Below, one piece after another: positions 8,005 to 16,638 of a stretch of 64,000 nucleotides of DNA (the stretch's first letter is position 1; each line of letters begins with the position of its first letter). The translations under genes were made by a program, and so were the position numbers. The notes under the pieces are model-generated. The model was given only the letters and a program-made list of their open reading frames with translations. It ran no database searches and was not told the DNA's origin. The DNA lies in the NCBI RefSeq assembly GCF_009877425.1, contig NZ_WXEY01000001.1, forward strand, positions 310,001 through 374,000. The letters are read 5' to 3'. Source of the DNA: Heliomicrobium undosum. GTDB lineage: Bacteria; Bacillota; Desulfitobacteriia; Heliobacteriales; Heliobacteriaceae.

Positions 8005-8786
8005 CAGAAACCGCCTCCCCAGAAGGCCAGCACGAAGCCGCTGCCGCCGGCCAGCGCCCCAGCCACGAGTAGCGCGTCGAGCCCCCGCACCGCCCCGGAG
8101 ACCAGGTCACCGGCGATCAGGTCGCGGACGGCATTGGTGAAGGTCACACCCGGCACCAGCAGGTAGAGGGTGCCCAGGATGACTTTGTCGGGATGCAACA
8201 GCCCGGCTTGTCCGCCAGCCAGGCGGACCGCCTCTGAGAGCAGCAAGGCGATCACGGCGGCAATGGCGCCGCCGGCAAATTCCTTGATAAAGTGGGTCGT
8301 CTGCAAGACCGTCAACCGGTCCAACAGACGCATGGTGACGGCGCCGACGAGGGCAGCCGGAAAGAGGTCGGCGAGAGCTCCCCCGAGCAGCAACGTCGCC
8401 GCAGCGGCGCCGACGCCCGACGCCAACAAGGTGCGCCCATGGTTGTGGGTTACCTCGCGACGGATGGCCGCCAGTTCCTGCATCCCTTCGTCCACCGCCA
8501 TCCGCCCGGCGGCGAAACGGCGGGAGAAGTCGTTGACCCCGGCGATCTTGTTGAGGTCGATCGTCCTTTGGGGAATTCGCCGTACCAGCGACAGGGGCTG
8601 ATCACCGCCTGCGCCATCGACAGACAGAAAAATACCCGTCGGGGTGACAAAGGCTTCAGCGCCGGACAATCCCCCGGCCTGGCAGATCCGCCGGATCGTG
8701 TCCTCGACACGATAGGTCTCCCCACCGTTGACAAGCATGATTTCCCCAGCATCCATGGCCAGGCGGAGCACATCATGACGTTCCAT
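8004..8786 (-). CDS. Threonine/serine exporter, large subunit (ThrE/DUF1212, YjjP-like)
   Basis: About 260 residues. A soluble N-terminal domain (AMDAGEIMLVNGGETYRVEDTI) is followed by five hydrophobic helices with LLVPGVTFTNAVRDLIAGD, the signature of the ThrE N-terminal family. The start is ATG 8786, which has GGAGGGAGAAG directly upstream; the open frame runs further to 8834, but without a ribosome site. First gene of an apparent exporter-nrdJ operon. The link between amino-acid export and nucleotide reduction is unexplained and may be simple co-transcription. Confidence 0.85.
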   Translation of the reverse strand: MERHDVLRLAMDAGEIMLVNGGETYRVEDTIRRICQAGGLSGAEAFVTPTGIFLSVDGAGGDQPLSLVRRIPQRTIDLNKIAGVNDFSRRFAAGRMAVDEGMQELAAIRREVTHNHGRTLLASGVGAAAATLLLGGALADLFPAALVGAVTMRLLDRLTVLQTTHFIKEFAGGAIAAVIALLLSEAVRLAGGQAGLLHPDKVILGTLYLLVPGVTFTNAVRDLIAGDLVSGAVRGLDALLVAGALAGGSGFVLAFWGGGF

Positions 8787-8825
8787 CTTCTCCCTCCAGG
8801 TTTTATTGTACCCTCCCGGACAAAG

Positions 8826-8875
8826 AAATGCCAAGTGCGCAAACCGCCCGGCGGTTTTTAGCCCTTGGCATTTTT
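8826..8875 (-). terminator. hairpin between the HTH-repeat gene and the exporter operon
   Basis: AATGCCAAG and CTTGGCATT arms enclose a second GC hairpin (CCGCCCGGCGG). U-rich tracts flank both sides, so it could terminate either strand; the minus-strand gene ending at 8910 is the obvious client. Confidence 0.55.
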
Positions 8876-8909
8876 CAAACGATTTTTTTCATAACTGTCC
8901 GACTGAATC

Positions 8910-9854
8910 CTATTCATCCTGTTGCTGCCTGTACTTTGCCAATTCCAACTTGACCGTGGCTTGGCAGGTGAGCCAGCGTTCGTGAAAACCGAGCAGCCAC
9001 TGGTTGTACTGGGAGCGGCTGTGTTCCCATTGCTGATAGATGATCGTCGACGCCTCCTGAAAGGCCTGACCCCGTTCGAACTCCATGTTCTTGCTTGCCT
9101 TTTTGGCCATATCCTGCATGGCGTCGACCATCTTGCTGATGCAGCGTTCCATACGCTCATAGTGTTCTCGCAGGGTGTTGTTCTCCCGCTTCGTCCAGAG
9201 GTAGAGGGCCTGGTAAAAATCCCTGTGGCGGCGACGGTTTTCGAGGATCGTCCCTTGGCTGTCATCGTTGCTGTCAGACATGTTGATAGCCAGGAAGGGA
9301 TCCGAGGGCGTCAGCAACACCCCGTCAGACTCCATCATGGGGCCCAACTGGGCGATGAAGACCTGCCAGCGACGCTCCTGGGACAGCAGCCATTGCTGGT
9401 AAGCCTGCTTCGGTTTTTCCCAGCGGGCATACACCTCCAGCAGTCCGTCCTGAAAAGCCCGCGCCCGCGATATCTCCCCGGTGGACCGGGCGTTGTCGTA
9501 TTGGCTCTTGAACTGGTCGATCACCTGCAGCAGGCAATCGTCCATGGTCTTATACAGCGCAGCCAGGGAGGCGTTATCCTGTTGCAGCCAGTCGTAGAGA
9601 CCGGACAGGACGATGGCCTCTTCCTCGATCTTGCGGCGGGTCTTTTCGACAGCGAGGTTGGTCCGTTCCTGCTGCCGTCGGAGAAAGTCGGTCAACTCCT
9701 CCTGGCGGATCCGGTAGTCGCCCGATCCATCAAGGTCGACCGCCGCCAGATCGCCTGCCAGGACCCAGGCCATCACCCGCTCGCGGGGAACCTTCAAATG
9801 ATCCGATACGTCGGCAAGCGTCTTCCATTCACCTTTTTGGTTCTCGTCGTCCAT
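8910..9854 (-). CDS. Excisionase/MerR-like HTH protein with two tandem ~80-residue repeats
   Basis: A 314-residue protein that I cannot name. Residues 9-60 form a helix-turn-helix of excisionase type (TLADVSDHLKVPRERVMAWV...RIRQEELTDFL), followed by a charged helix. The rest is an internal duplication: residues 86-168 and 217-297 share the spacing LYxW...N..L...Y..M..C...D...E..RxxAFQ...Y..WE....Y.QWLL...RW. The repeats are helical and rich in Trp/Tyr. It is the last gene of the minus-strand spore-coat run, 15 nt behind the SpoVID-like gene, suggesting a sporulation role. Function unknown. Confidence 0.75.
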   Translation of the reverse strand: MDDENQKGEWKTLADVSDHLKVPRERVMAWVLAGDLAAVDLDGSGDYRIRQEELTDFLRRQQERTNLAVEKTRRKIEEEAIVLSGLYDWLQQDNASLAALYKTMDDCLLQVIDQFKSQYDNARSTGEISRARAFQDGLLEVYARWEKPKQAYQQWLLSQERRWQVFIAQLGPMMESDGVLLTPSDPFLAINMSDSNDDSQGTILENRRRHRDFYQALYLWTKRENNTLREHYERMERCISKMVDAMQDMAKKASKNMEFERGQAFQEASTIIYQQWEHSRSQYNQWLLGFHERWLTCQATVKLELAKYRQQQDE

Positions 9855-9869
9855 CGCCGGTCACAGCCG

Positions 9870-12476
9870 TTACATCCAGTGCCGGGGGAGCATCAGCGTC
9901 TGGCCTGCCCGCAGGGTGTCATCGGTGGAGAGCTTGTTGACGCTGCGCACCACCTCTTCCGGGATACGGTTGCGGCGAGCGATGCTGCTGACGGTGTCGC
10001 CGGCGCCGACGACAACGAATCGCCAACCGCCGTCCTTACGATTCCCTTTTGCATCGGACTTTTCGGTCATTGGGTTTTTTGCCGCCGCTGCCGTCTTGTG
10101 CAGATCATCGCCGGGACGCTGGATCCGGCGAATGTCACGAGGCTTTGACTCACGTAACGACATCTCCGGCGCGGGATTGACAGCAGCGGGGATGTTGGGA
10201 AGCGGGCGGGCCAGGCGGCGCACCGCAGGAATCGGCTGGGGCTCTTCCTTGGGACCGATCTTTTTCCCCGGCGCCCCATCGCCCGCCCCCAGCCGGTCTC
10301 GGAAGCGTGAGGTGATGCGCGGTGTTCCCGGCAGGGATGTCTTTATGGAAAGAGGTTGTGTTATCGGCGGTTCTGCTGGCGTATCCTGAGCGAGTTCAGG
10401 GAGGATATCCATCAAGTCCCCAGCGAGAGGAGCGGAAGAGGTCGACGTATCCACTTCTGATTTGATGAACTCGGTCTCGACTTCCTCGACTTCGAACAGT
10501 GGGTCTACCTTCTCTACGAGGACCGGAGTCACCGGTCCTGCTGAGACGAGCAGCGCCTCAGCCTCCGCCGTGGAGTCCGTTGCTTCCATTTCCTCCGTAA
10601 CAGCCGTCCCGGCCTCCTCAGTGATGGACAGCATTTCCGCTTCTGCCTCGACAGGCGTCAGATCCGCTTCCACCGCGATAGACGCTGTCTGAGCCTCTGC
10701 CACGATGTCTCGCGCTGCTTCGACCTCATCAAAGGACCTCGCCGGCGTCTCTTCCCACAATGAAGCCGGTTCGCTTTCCTCTTTCGTACCCTCGCTCATC
10801 GCGGTTGCCAGCGAGGGATCGGGGTATAGAAACCCTTCCCCGTATTGGGCCGTATAAAGGGTGCTGTCAAGGTAGTCGGCAAATCCTCCGATCAGTTCAG
10901 TCGAGTCGCCCTGATCGGAACCCTCTGTTTCCCTTTCCATCGTGATGGCTAACCCTTCGTCCTGGGCAGCGGCCGTTTGATCATGAAAATCCTGAGGTGA
11001 GTCAGCCTCCGGCAAGGGATATTCGGACACACCGTCAAAACCGGGCGGCGCCGGGTATTCGGTCCATTCCCTGTGACCGGGGTCTGCCTGGAACTCCCGT
11101 TCATGTTCCGCCGGATCATAGCCGATATCCCCAAAGCTCTGCAACGGGATAGGGCTTAACTCAGGAATGGGCGCGCCTCCCAACATCTCCTCCATATGAT
11201 GGGGCCAGAGCGCTTGGGTGCCTGATAGAGGCCCGAAAGGTTCTGATTGATCCAACGTAACTGTCGCTTCCTGCAATGCGGAGTCCACCTCATCGTGAGC
11301 CAAACTCATGCCATCTGACACTACGCCGGCTGCAAACACATCGTCTGTGTCTCCCTCGCCCACAACGTCATCGTGTACAGTTCCGTCGTTAACAGTCCCA
11401 TTGGCAACGGCCCCGTAGCCAATAGCCATATTGCCAACAGCGACGCCGCCCTCCCTTGCAACCCCATGGATGGCTGACTCCGTGTCGCTCGTCGCAGCGA
11501 TCTCTTCTTTCGCCTGAGCATCCGGTTCCAGATCAGCGCTTCGTCCCAAGGGGATCGGCTCAATCGCCCCGAATCCGCTCTGAAGACCCTCCTCTTCCGC
11601 CGGCACTTCTCCGAAAGCAAGTTCGGCCTCTGCTCCCGGCGACTGCGACAGAGGCAGCCAAGCCGGCCCGTAGATGGCCCAGCTCGATCCGTTGAGGGTC
11701 AGACGGGGCTCCCCAAGCCAGAGGATCCCGTCGCTGAAGGTCGTCACTTTTTCCAAAATCCCCATCGGATCCCCTTCATCAGAAAGATAGGCCAGTTGGG
11801 TGCGAAGCTCTGTGGTCGCCTCCCTATCGCCGTGGTCGGCTCGCCAAGCGATGGCGACAACCCTTGCCTCTTCAGGAAGCCCTTCCCCTTCGATCCGGAC
11901 CGTCTGTTCCATCCAGCGGATGTTGCGGCTGCTGGGAACCTCTTCGGTCACCAGACCCACCGAAAGGAGCAGGTCAACCTTGAGCCGCTCCTCGCTCCAA
12001 TAAGGATGGATGTAGAGAATAGACAGGGCGGAAGCCTCCTGCAACCGGTAGGTGTCTCCATCATCACCCTTGTGCTCGTCCTCCGGACCCGGCATCTGGA
12101 CCACCAGTATCTGCTCCTGACGAAACATTTTCGGCCCCGGCGGAATTTCCTGCTCGATCAGGGACAAGCTCTCCGGGCAGTCGCCTGACCTTTCTCCCTT
12201 GCCATTGCAGGCGCTTCGGCAGCCTGCGCCTGCGTCGCTTCCGCGGCCGGCACCCTCCTCGGCAGGCTCCATGATGGCGCGCACCTGGAGGCGGATGTTG
12301 GCCCGCACCTCATCGTCCATTCGCGTCACATGAAGGAGTTCCATTTCCGCGTCGACGCTTCCAACCTGCTCCCGGTCCCGGTCCGGGCATCCGAGATCGA
12401 GGGAGATAAGATATAGCTCAACGCCCGATTGTCCCCATTCCCCATTTCCGGAACCGTTGATCCTCTCCAGGGTCAA
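9870..12476 (-). CDS. SpoVID-like LysM spore-coat morphogenetic protein
   Basis: About 868 residues in three parts: an N-terminal domain of about 300 residues with a SPOCS-like beta-rich segment (ELYLISLDLGCP...VRANIRLQVRAIME); a very acidic, low-complexity middle rich in Glu/Ala/Asp; and a basic linker leading to one C-terminal LysM domain (FVVVGAGDTVSSIARRN...LRAGQTLMLP). N-terminal coat-targeting domain plus C-terminal LysM is the architecture of SpoVID, which drives coat encasement and lies next to a CotS-family gene in Bacillus. Here a glycosyltransferase and CotS-like genes are the neighbours. The start is taken as TTG 12476 because GGGAGGG lies 7 nt upstream. It is much longer than Bacillus SpoVID, so homology needs checking. 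Confidence 0.65.
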   Translation of the reverse strand: MTLERINGSGNGEWGQSGVELYLISLDLGCPDRDREQVGSVDAEMELLHVTRMDDEVRANIRLQVRAIMEPAEEGAGRGSDAGAGCRSACNGKGERSGDCPESLSLIEQEIPPGPKMFRQEQILVVQMPGPEDEHKGDDGDTYRLQEASALSILYIHPYWSEERLKVDLLLSVGLVTEEVPSSRNIRWMEQTVRIEGEGLPEEARVVAIAWRADHGDREATTELRTQLAYLSDEGDPMGILEKVTTFSDGILWLGEPRLTLNGSSWAIYGPAWLPLSQSPGAEAELAFGEVPAEEEGLQSGFGAIEPIPLGRSADLEPDAQAKEEIAATSDTESAIHGVAREGGVAVGNMAIGYGAVANGTVNDGTVHDDVVGEGDTDDVFAAGVVSDGMSLAHDEVDSALQEATVTLDQSEPFGPLSGTQALWPHHMEEMLGGAPIPELSPIPLQSFGDIGYDPAEHEREFQADPGHREWTEYPAPPGFDGVSEYPLPEADSPQDFHDQTAAAQDEGLAITMERETEGSDQGDSTELIGGFADYLDSTLYTAQYGEGFLYPDPSLATAMSEGTKEESEPASLWEETPARSFDEVEAARDIVAEAQTASIAVEADLTPVEAEAEMLSITEEAGTAVTEEMEATDSTAEAEALLVSAGPVTPVLVEKVDPLFEVEEVETEFIKSEVDTSTSSAPLAGDLMDILPELAQDTPAEPPITQPLSIKTSLPGTPRITSRFRDRLGAGDGAPGKKIGPKEEPQPIPAVRRLARPLPNIPAAVNPAPEMSLRESKPRDIRRIQRPGDDLHKTAAAAKNPMTEKSDAKGNRKDGGWRFVVVGAGDTVSSIARRNRIPEEVVRSVNKLSTDDTLRAGQTLMLPRHWM

Positions 12477-12516
12477 TGTTGTTCCCTCCCAACCTTCGTC
12501 TTCCGGCGACAATCAC

Positions 12517-13641
12517 TTAGACCAGGCGCGCGAACACCTCCCCGGTGGACAACGCGGCCTGGCGCCAACTGAAACAGGCCGCCCGGCGCAAACCCCGCTC
12601 CCCCAGTTCTGCCGCCAACGCCGGGTCAGTCAACAGCGCAAACAGGAGTTCCTCCAATTGACCGGCCCGAACCGGTGAAAACAGCAAAGCGCCGTCACCG
12701 GCGACCTCTGGCAGCGATGCCACGTTGGCCACCAGCGTCGGTGTTCCACAGGCCATGGCCTCCACCGGCGGAAGCCCGAACCCCTCATATAGGGAAGGGT
12801 AGACGAATACGCTTGCCCCGTTGTAAATCCAGGGCAGATCGTCCACCCCTACAAAACCGATAAAATGAACGTGCTCCTGCAACCCCCGGCTTGTGACCAT
12901 GATCTCGATATCGTTGAACTCCTTCGACTGTTTCCCAGGCAGGACAAGACAGTAATCCTCCGGCAGTTGGCGACGGACCTGATGAAAAGCGTGGATCAGG
13001 AGCCGCAGGTTTTTGCGGGGTGAAAAACCGCCCACATAGAGGACATAAGGGCGAGAGACGCCGTATTTTTCCTGCATAAACGCCCGCGCACGCGCTTTAT
13101 CAAGAGGTCGGTAGATGGGTTCGGCCGCCTCATAGATGACGGTGATCTTTTCTTCAGGCACCCCGGCGATCTGCATCAGGTCGCAGGCGGTGCAGCGAGA
13201 GGGGGCGATGATGTGGTCGACCCTTTCCAAGATGCGCGGCATTTCTTCGAGAAAAATCTTCAAATACCCCCTGCCGACCGTCTCAGGGCAGATGTAAGGA
13301 ATCAGATCGTGAATGGTGACGACCAGCTTGCAGACCTTGCTTGCCGGTAAGCCGATGCCGTTTTGCGGCACATGATAGAGATCGATTTTTTCTCGCTGGA
13401 TGGCCTGGGGAATGTGCACCTCCTCCCAAAAACGCTCCCGGTTTTGCTCGACGAGGCGAAAAACCTCCTCCTGGGTGATGTGAAGTTGTCGATACTCTTC
13501 ACCGGGCCAAAATAGCCGCAGCCGCTCCGGCGCAGCGGCGTCATACAAGTCGTAAAGATGCCGGCACAACTGGTAGGTGTATGTTCCGATTCCCGTTCCC
13601 CGGTACCAGACGGCGGCACGGGCGTCGATTCCGATTCTCAC
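12517..13641 (-). CDS. GT4-family glycosyltransferase, CotSA-like
   Basis: A 374-residue GT-B glycosyltransferase. N-terminal Rossmann start [23 protein letters not shown]-terminal nucleotide-sugar half with [18 protein letters not shown] and the family-4 signature [22 protein letters not shown], including the E-x7-E motif. The start is GTG 13641 with GGGGAGG 6 nt upstream. It is surrounded by CotS-type genes, as CotSA is in Bacillus, so it probably decorates a spore-coat component. The sugar and acceptor are unknown. Confidence 0.85.
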   Translation of the reverse strand: MRIGIDARAAVWYRGTGIGTYTYQLCRHLYDLYDAAAPERLRLFWPGEEYRQLHITQEEVFRLVEQNRERFWEEVHIPQAIQREKIDLYHVPQNGIGLPASKVCKLVVTIHDLIPYICPETVGRGYLKIFLEEMPRILERVDHIIAPSRCTACDLMQIAGVPEEKITVIYEAAEPIYRPLDKARARAFMQEKYGVSRPYVLYVGGFSPRKNLRLLIHAFHQVRRQLPEDYCLVLPGKQSKEFNDIEIMVTSRGLQEHVHFIGFVGVDDLPWIYNGASVFVYPSLYEGFGLPPVEAMACGTPTLVANVASLPEVAGDGALLFSPVRAGQLEELLFALLTDPALAAELGERGLRRAACFSWRQAALSTGEVFARLV

Positions 13642-13753
13642 GCTCCACCTCCCCGCCTGCGCTTCGGCCACGGCTCCCTGTCAGCAAAGGGCATCCCCTG
13701 TTCATGGTCGGCTCCCATCTCGCCCTGCCCAAAAGCGCTTGTTTCCTTTCGCC

Positions 13754-14800
13754 TCAAAGACGCCCGGGAAAGTCATTTAAAAAGCGACGTCTTTGCTTTT
13801 GGTGGTTCAGGAAGCGCTTCAGCCGCTTGATATGGTATTCCGGCGGCTGAGCGAGAGACTCAAAGTAGTAGGCGTAGACGTACTGCCAGAAATCGTTTGG
13901 AAAGGATAAAAAGGCCACCAACACCTCCCGCTCAGCCTGGGAAAGGGGATAAGCGTCATGATAGGCGGAGAGGAGATTGACCCCCTTCTCGACAGACCAG
14001 CGATCCCGTTTCAAGGCCCGGATCAACAAGCTGCCGACGTCGTGGAGCCGCGTATCCATCACGGCGTGATCGAAGTCGAGAAAAAAGATCTGTCCCTCGT
14101 CGTCGATGATCACGTTATGGTGAGCCAGGTCATGGTGACAAAGCCCGCCTCCCGCTGCCTCCCTTTCCATCAGCATGCTGTAGGCGGAATGGTCGAGCAG
14201 GGCGCAAGCCTCGCGGGCCTCCGCCAACAGGGTGTCCGCATGGGTGAGAAAGAGCCGGTCAAACTCAGTCGAATCATTTGGCTCCTCGCCCCCTGCGTGC
14301 ACCCGCTGTTCCATCCTTTCCACAGCAACCCGCCGGCAGGCCTCCAACTGGGCCGTCTTTGTCGCGATAATCTGAGGCCACCGCTGCCAGAGACAGCGAC
14401 CGGCGAACTCGGAGGCGATAAATCCTCGTCCGGCGTAGTGAAACTCCGCTACTGCCGCCGCCGTCGCCGCCAGATCGCGCCAGCGGTCAAAATCGCACTC
14501 GCGCCCTTCGACCCAGGCCGAACAGAGCCAATGCTCGCTTCCCACGCTCAAGCAGAGGGCGCCCTGCGGTGTCAGCCGGATAGGGGAAAAGCGCCGGAAC
14601 CCCCGCGCGGCCAGATGATGCTGCGCCCGAAAGATGAACTGCAGGTCCTCCACAGCATGGGGGAATCTCTTTAAGACCCACACGCCTCCGGTGTCCTCGA
14701 TCCGATAGGCGCCACGCACCGGTTCGATGCGCCGGGGGCGCATCCGGTAGGCCAGCAGCACCCGCGGGTCGATTCCCATGATTCCATAGACGGTCTTCAC
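13754..14800 (-). CDS. CotS-family spore-coat protein with kinase fold
   Basis: About 348 residues of the CotS/YsxE family, which have an aminoglycoside-phosphotransferase-like fold. The catalytic-loop and metal motifs appear intact: LCHHDLAHHNVII and FLDFDHAVMD, the counterparts of HxDxxxxN and DxD. The N-lobe reads YRIEDTGGVWVLKRFP. The C-terminus is basic (KRLKRFLNHQKQRRR). The start is uncertain: GTG 14800 sits just after the stop of the preceding gene, while an ATG at 14911 would overlap it by 100 bp. Part of the coat operon. Whether it phosphorylates anything is unknown. Confidence 0.8.
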   Translation of the reverse strand: MKTVYGIMGIDPRVLLAYRMRPRRIEPVRGAYRIEDTGGVWVLKRFPHAVEDLQFIFRAQHHLAARGFRRFSPIRLTPQGALCLSVGSEHWLCSAWVEGRECDFDRWRDLAATAAAVAEFHYAGRGFIASEFAGRCLWQRWPQIIATKTAQLEACRRVAVERMEQRVHAGGEEPNDSTEFDRLFLTHADTLLAEAREACALLDHSAYSMLMEREAAGGGLCHHDLAHHNVIIDDEGQIFFLDFDHAVMDTRLHDVGSLLIRALKRDRWSVEKGVNLLSAYHDAYPLSQAEREVLVAFLSFPNDFWQYVYAYYFESLAQPPEYHIKRLKRFLNHQKQRRRFLNDFPGRL

Positions 14801-14807
14801 TTCCCCG

Positions 14808-15212
14808 CTACCCCCGTTCCACCGGAAGGGCGGAACGGGGGTTCTCGGCCGCCGTCGACCTGCGTCCATGAAAGAGGCGGGCCGGCCCGTCGTTTTCATC
14901 GAGTACGGCAATCAATGAAAAGGGTTGCTGCATGGGAAAACTCTTCAGGCGGCGTGTCCGGAAGGGTGGTCCTAGTTCAGGTTCCCAGGCCGCCAGCAAG
15001 TGCCCGTCGACGATCCGCCCTAGGTGGACCAATTTTTCCCGGAGCGCTTCCGAGCAGGGAGACAGGAGGAGGCGAAGCCGGCCTTTCGGCCATCCTTCAC
15101 CCGGAAGCAGTGTGATCTGAACCTCCCCCGGACCTGTCTCGCGAAAAAAAGCTTTCCCGGCCCCTGCGCTACCGTCCAGGGGAAACAGGAGCAAGAGGGT
15201 CATCTTCGCCAT
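14808..15212 (-). CDS. Hypothetical protein heading the coat-gene run
   Basis: A 134-residue protein with no family I recognise. It begins MAKMTLLLLFPLDGSAGAGKAFF and is otherwise a mix of short beta-like segments with a basic tail. The start is chosen at ATG 15212 because GGGAGGAGGGG lies just upstream; the open frame extends further into a repeat-rich leader. It ends 7 nt before the CotS-family gene, so it is probably the first gene of that operon and expressed in the same sporulating compartment. Confidence 0.6.
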   Translation of the reverse strand: MAKMTLLLLFPLDGSAGAGKAFFRETGPGEVQITLLPGEGWPKGRLRLLLSPCSEALREKLVHLGRIVDGHLLAAWEPELGPPFRTRRLKSFPMQQPFSLIAVLDENDGPARLFHGRRSTAAENPRSALPVERG

Positions 15213-15254
15213 TACACCCCTCCTCCCGCAGCGCCGTCCCTCCGGCATAACGTG

Positions 15255-15330
15255 CCTTCCGGGAGAGATGTCCCCTCCGGCAGAGATGTCCCCCCGGCAG
15301 AGGCGTCTTCTCCGGCAGTGTCGCCTCTCT
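15255..15330 (-). repeat. GGAG-rich tandem repeats in the coat-operon leader
   Basis: Three to four degenerate copies of an about 19-21-bp unit, on the minus strand containing CTGCCGGAGGGGACATCT, in a 323-bp gene-free stretch (15213-15535). The unit carries GGAGG-like cores but no starts in good position. The rest of this stretch holds the tupA terminator. Confidence 0.6.
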
Positions 15331-15446
15331 TTACACAGTGACGGGGGTAAAAAAGGCCACACTGCCTTTCTGATACATACGCCCGGCGCCTTTCCCCTAT
15401 GACTCAACCCTTCAACAAGGCCGCATCTAGGCAAAAAAACCGGACA

Positions 15447-15476
15447 AGAAAAAGCGAAGGCTCGGCGCCTCCGCTT
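15447..15476 (-). terminator. intrinsic terminator after tupA
   Basis: On the minus strand AAGCGGAGGC and GCCTTCGCTT pair and are followed by TTTTTCTTG. Confidence 0.8.
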
Positions 15477-15535
15477 CTCCATCATCTTTTTTCCTTTGTG
15501 AACCCCTAACTTCCCAAGAAGTGCATTCCGAAGCC

Positions 15536-16450
15536 TTACTTCCCGAGGCTCTCCACATTTTTTCCGGCGTCCGGCACGAAGAGCGGCTCGCCGTATTTAT
15601 CGACGCCGAAGTTTTTGATCATCTCCTGGCTTTCGGCAGAAAGCAGGAAATCGCTGAAGGCTTTGGCGCCGTCCTTATTCACCTTGGGAAATTTCTCGGC
15701 ATTAACTTCCATGACATGGTAGATATTGAGGAGCGCCGGCTCCTTCTCCAGGACGATGGCCAGTTTCAGGTTCTTCTTCTGCGCCAGGTAAGTGGCCCGG
15801 TCCGTCAGGGTGTATCCTTGTTTCTCCGAAGCCACGTTCAGCGTCTGTCCCATCCCTGCGCCGGTCTCCTGGTACCAGGCGTTGCCTGCCGGGGTGAGAG
15901 CCGCTTTCTGCCAGAAGGATTTCTCCATCTTATGAGTTCCCGAGTCGTCGCCGCGAGAGACAAAGAGTTTCCCGGCGCCGGCGATCTTCTTCAGCGCTTC
16001 CACCGTCGAACCGAGCCCTTTGACACCGGCAGGATCGTCAGACGGACCGACAAGGATGAAGTCATTGTGCATGACCAGTTTGCGGTTGACGGCGGCGCCC
16101 TTCTCGACGACCTTCTTCTCGGCGTCAGGGGCGTGGACGAGGAGCACATCGGCCTCCCCTTTTTCGCCGTAGGCGAGAGCCTGTCCGGTCCCGACGGAGA
16201 GGGGCTTCACCTTGTATCCCGTCTTTTTCTCAAAGGCCGGAATAATCACATCGAGAAGTCCGCTGTCCATGGTGCTCGTCGTCGTAGCCAGGATCAGATC
16301 GGGCTGAGCAGGCGCCGGCGTGTTCTGCGACTGACCGGGCTGCGCCGACTGTCCACCCGGTTTGGGCGCAGTCCCACAGGCGGTGAGGATCAGTGAAAAG
16401 ACGAGGAACAGGACGAGGGCCATTGTCTTTGAGGCAGTCTTACGAAGCAA
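15536..16450 (-). CDS. tupA: Tungstate ABC transporter, substrate-binding lipoprotein TupA
   Basis: A 304-residue extracytoplasmic binding protein. An N-terminal signal peptide with lipobox LILTAC is followed by a Pro/Gln linker and the TupA signature ATTTSTMDSGLLD, which binds the oxyanion; VGTGQAL and SRGDDSGTH supply other ligand-loop residues. The start is TTG 16450, preceded by AAGGAGG 8 nt upstream. It lies downstream of the permease and ATPase genes, behind a hairpin, an unusual order since tupA usually comes first. Tungstate rather than molybdate is inferred from the TTTS motif and overall family. Confidence 0.9.
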   Translation of the reverse strand: MLRKTASKTMALVLFLVFSLILTACGTAPKPGGQSAQPGQSQNTPAPAQPDLILATTTSTMDSGLLDVIIPAFEKKTGYKVKPLSVGTGQALAYGEKGEADVLLVHAPDAEKKVVEKGAAVNRKLVMHNDFILVGPSDDPAGVKGLGSTVEALKKIAGAGKLFVSRGDDSGTHKMEKSFWQKAALTPAGNAWYQETGAGMGQTLNVASEKQGYTLTDRATYLAQKKNLKLAIVLEKEPALLNIYHVMEVNAEKFPKVNKDGAKAFSDFLLSAESQEMIKNFGVDKYGEPLFVPDAGKNVESLGK

Positions 16451-16569
16451 TCCGATGACCTCCTTATATATGTTTGATTTTAATACGACCGGCTTAACGC
16501 CAGGAACGCATCCTACAGATACAGCCAACTGGCAGGATCGGCCCATCGATCCATCGTTTTTATCTATGT

Positions 16570-16615
16570 AAAAAAAAGCATGTCTTGGGCACAAGGGTGT
16601 GCAACCCTTTGTGCC
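16570..16615 (-). terminator. hairpin between tupC and tupA
   Basis: Arms GGCACAAGGG (16588-16597) and CCCTTTGTGCC (16605-16615). On the minus strand a run of eight or more U follows about 8 nt after the stem. It could attenuate readthrough into tupA, letting the binding protein be set separately; no known riboswitch consensus is evident. Confidence 0.55.
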
Positions 16616-16638
16616 GGCAAGTTATGCGCAACGGCCTT

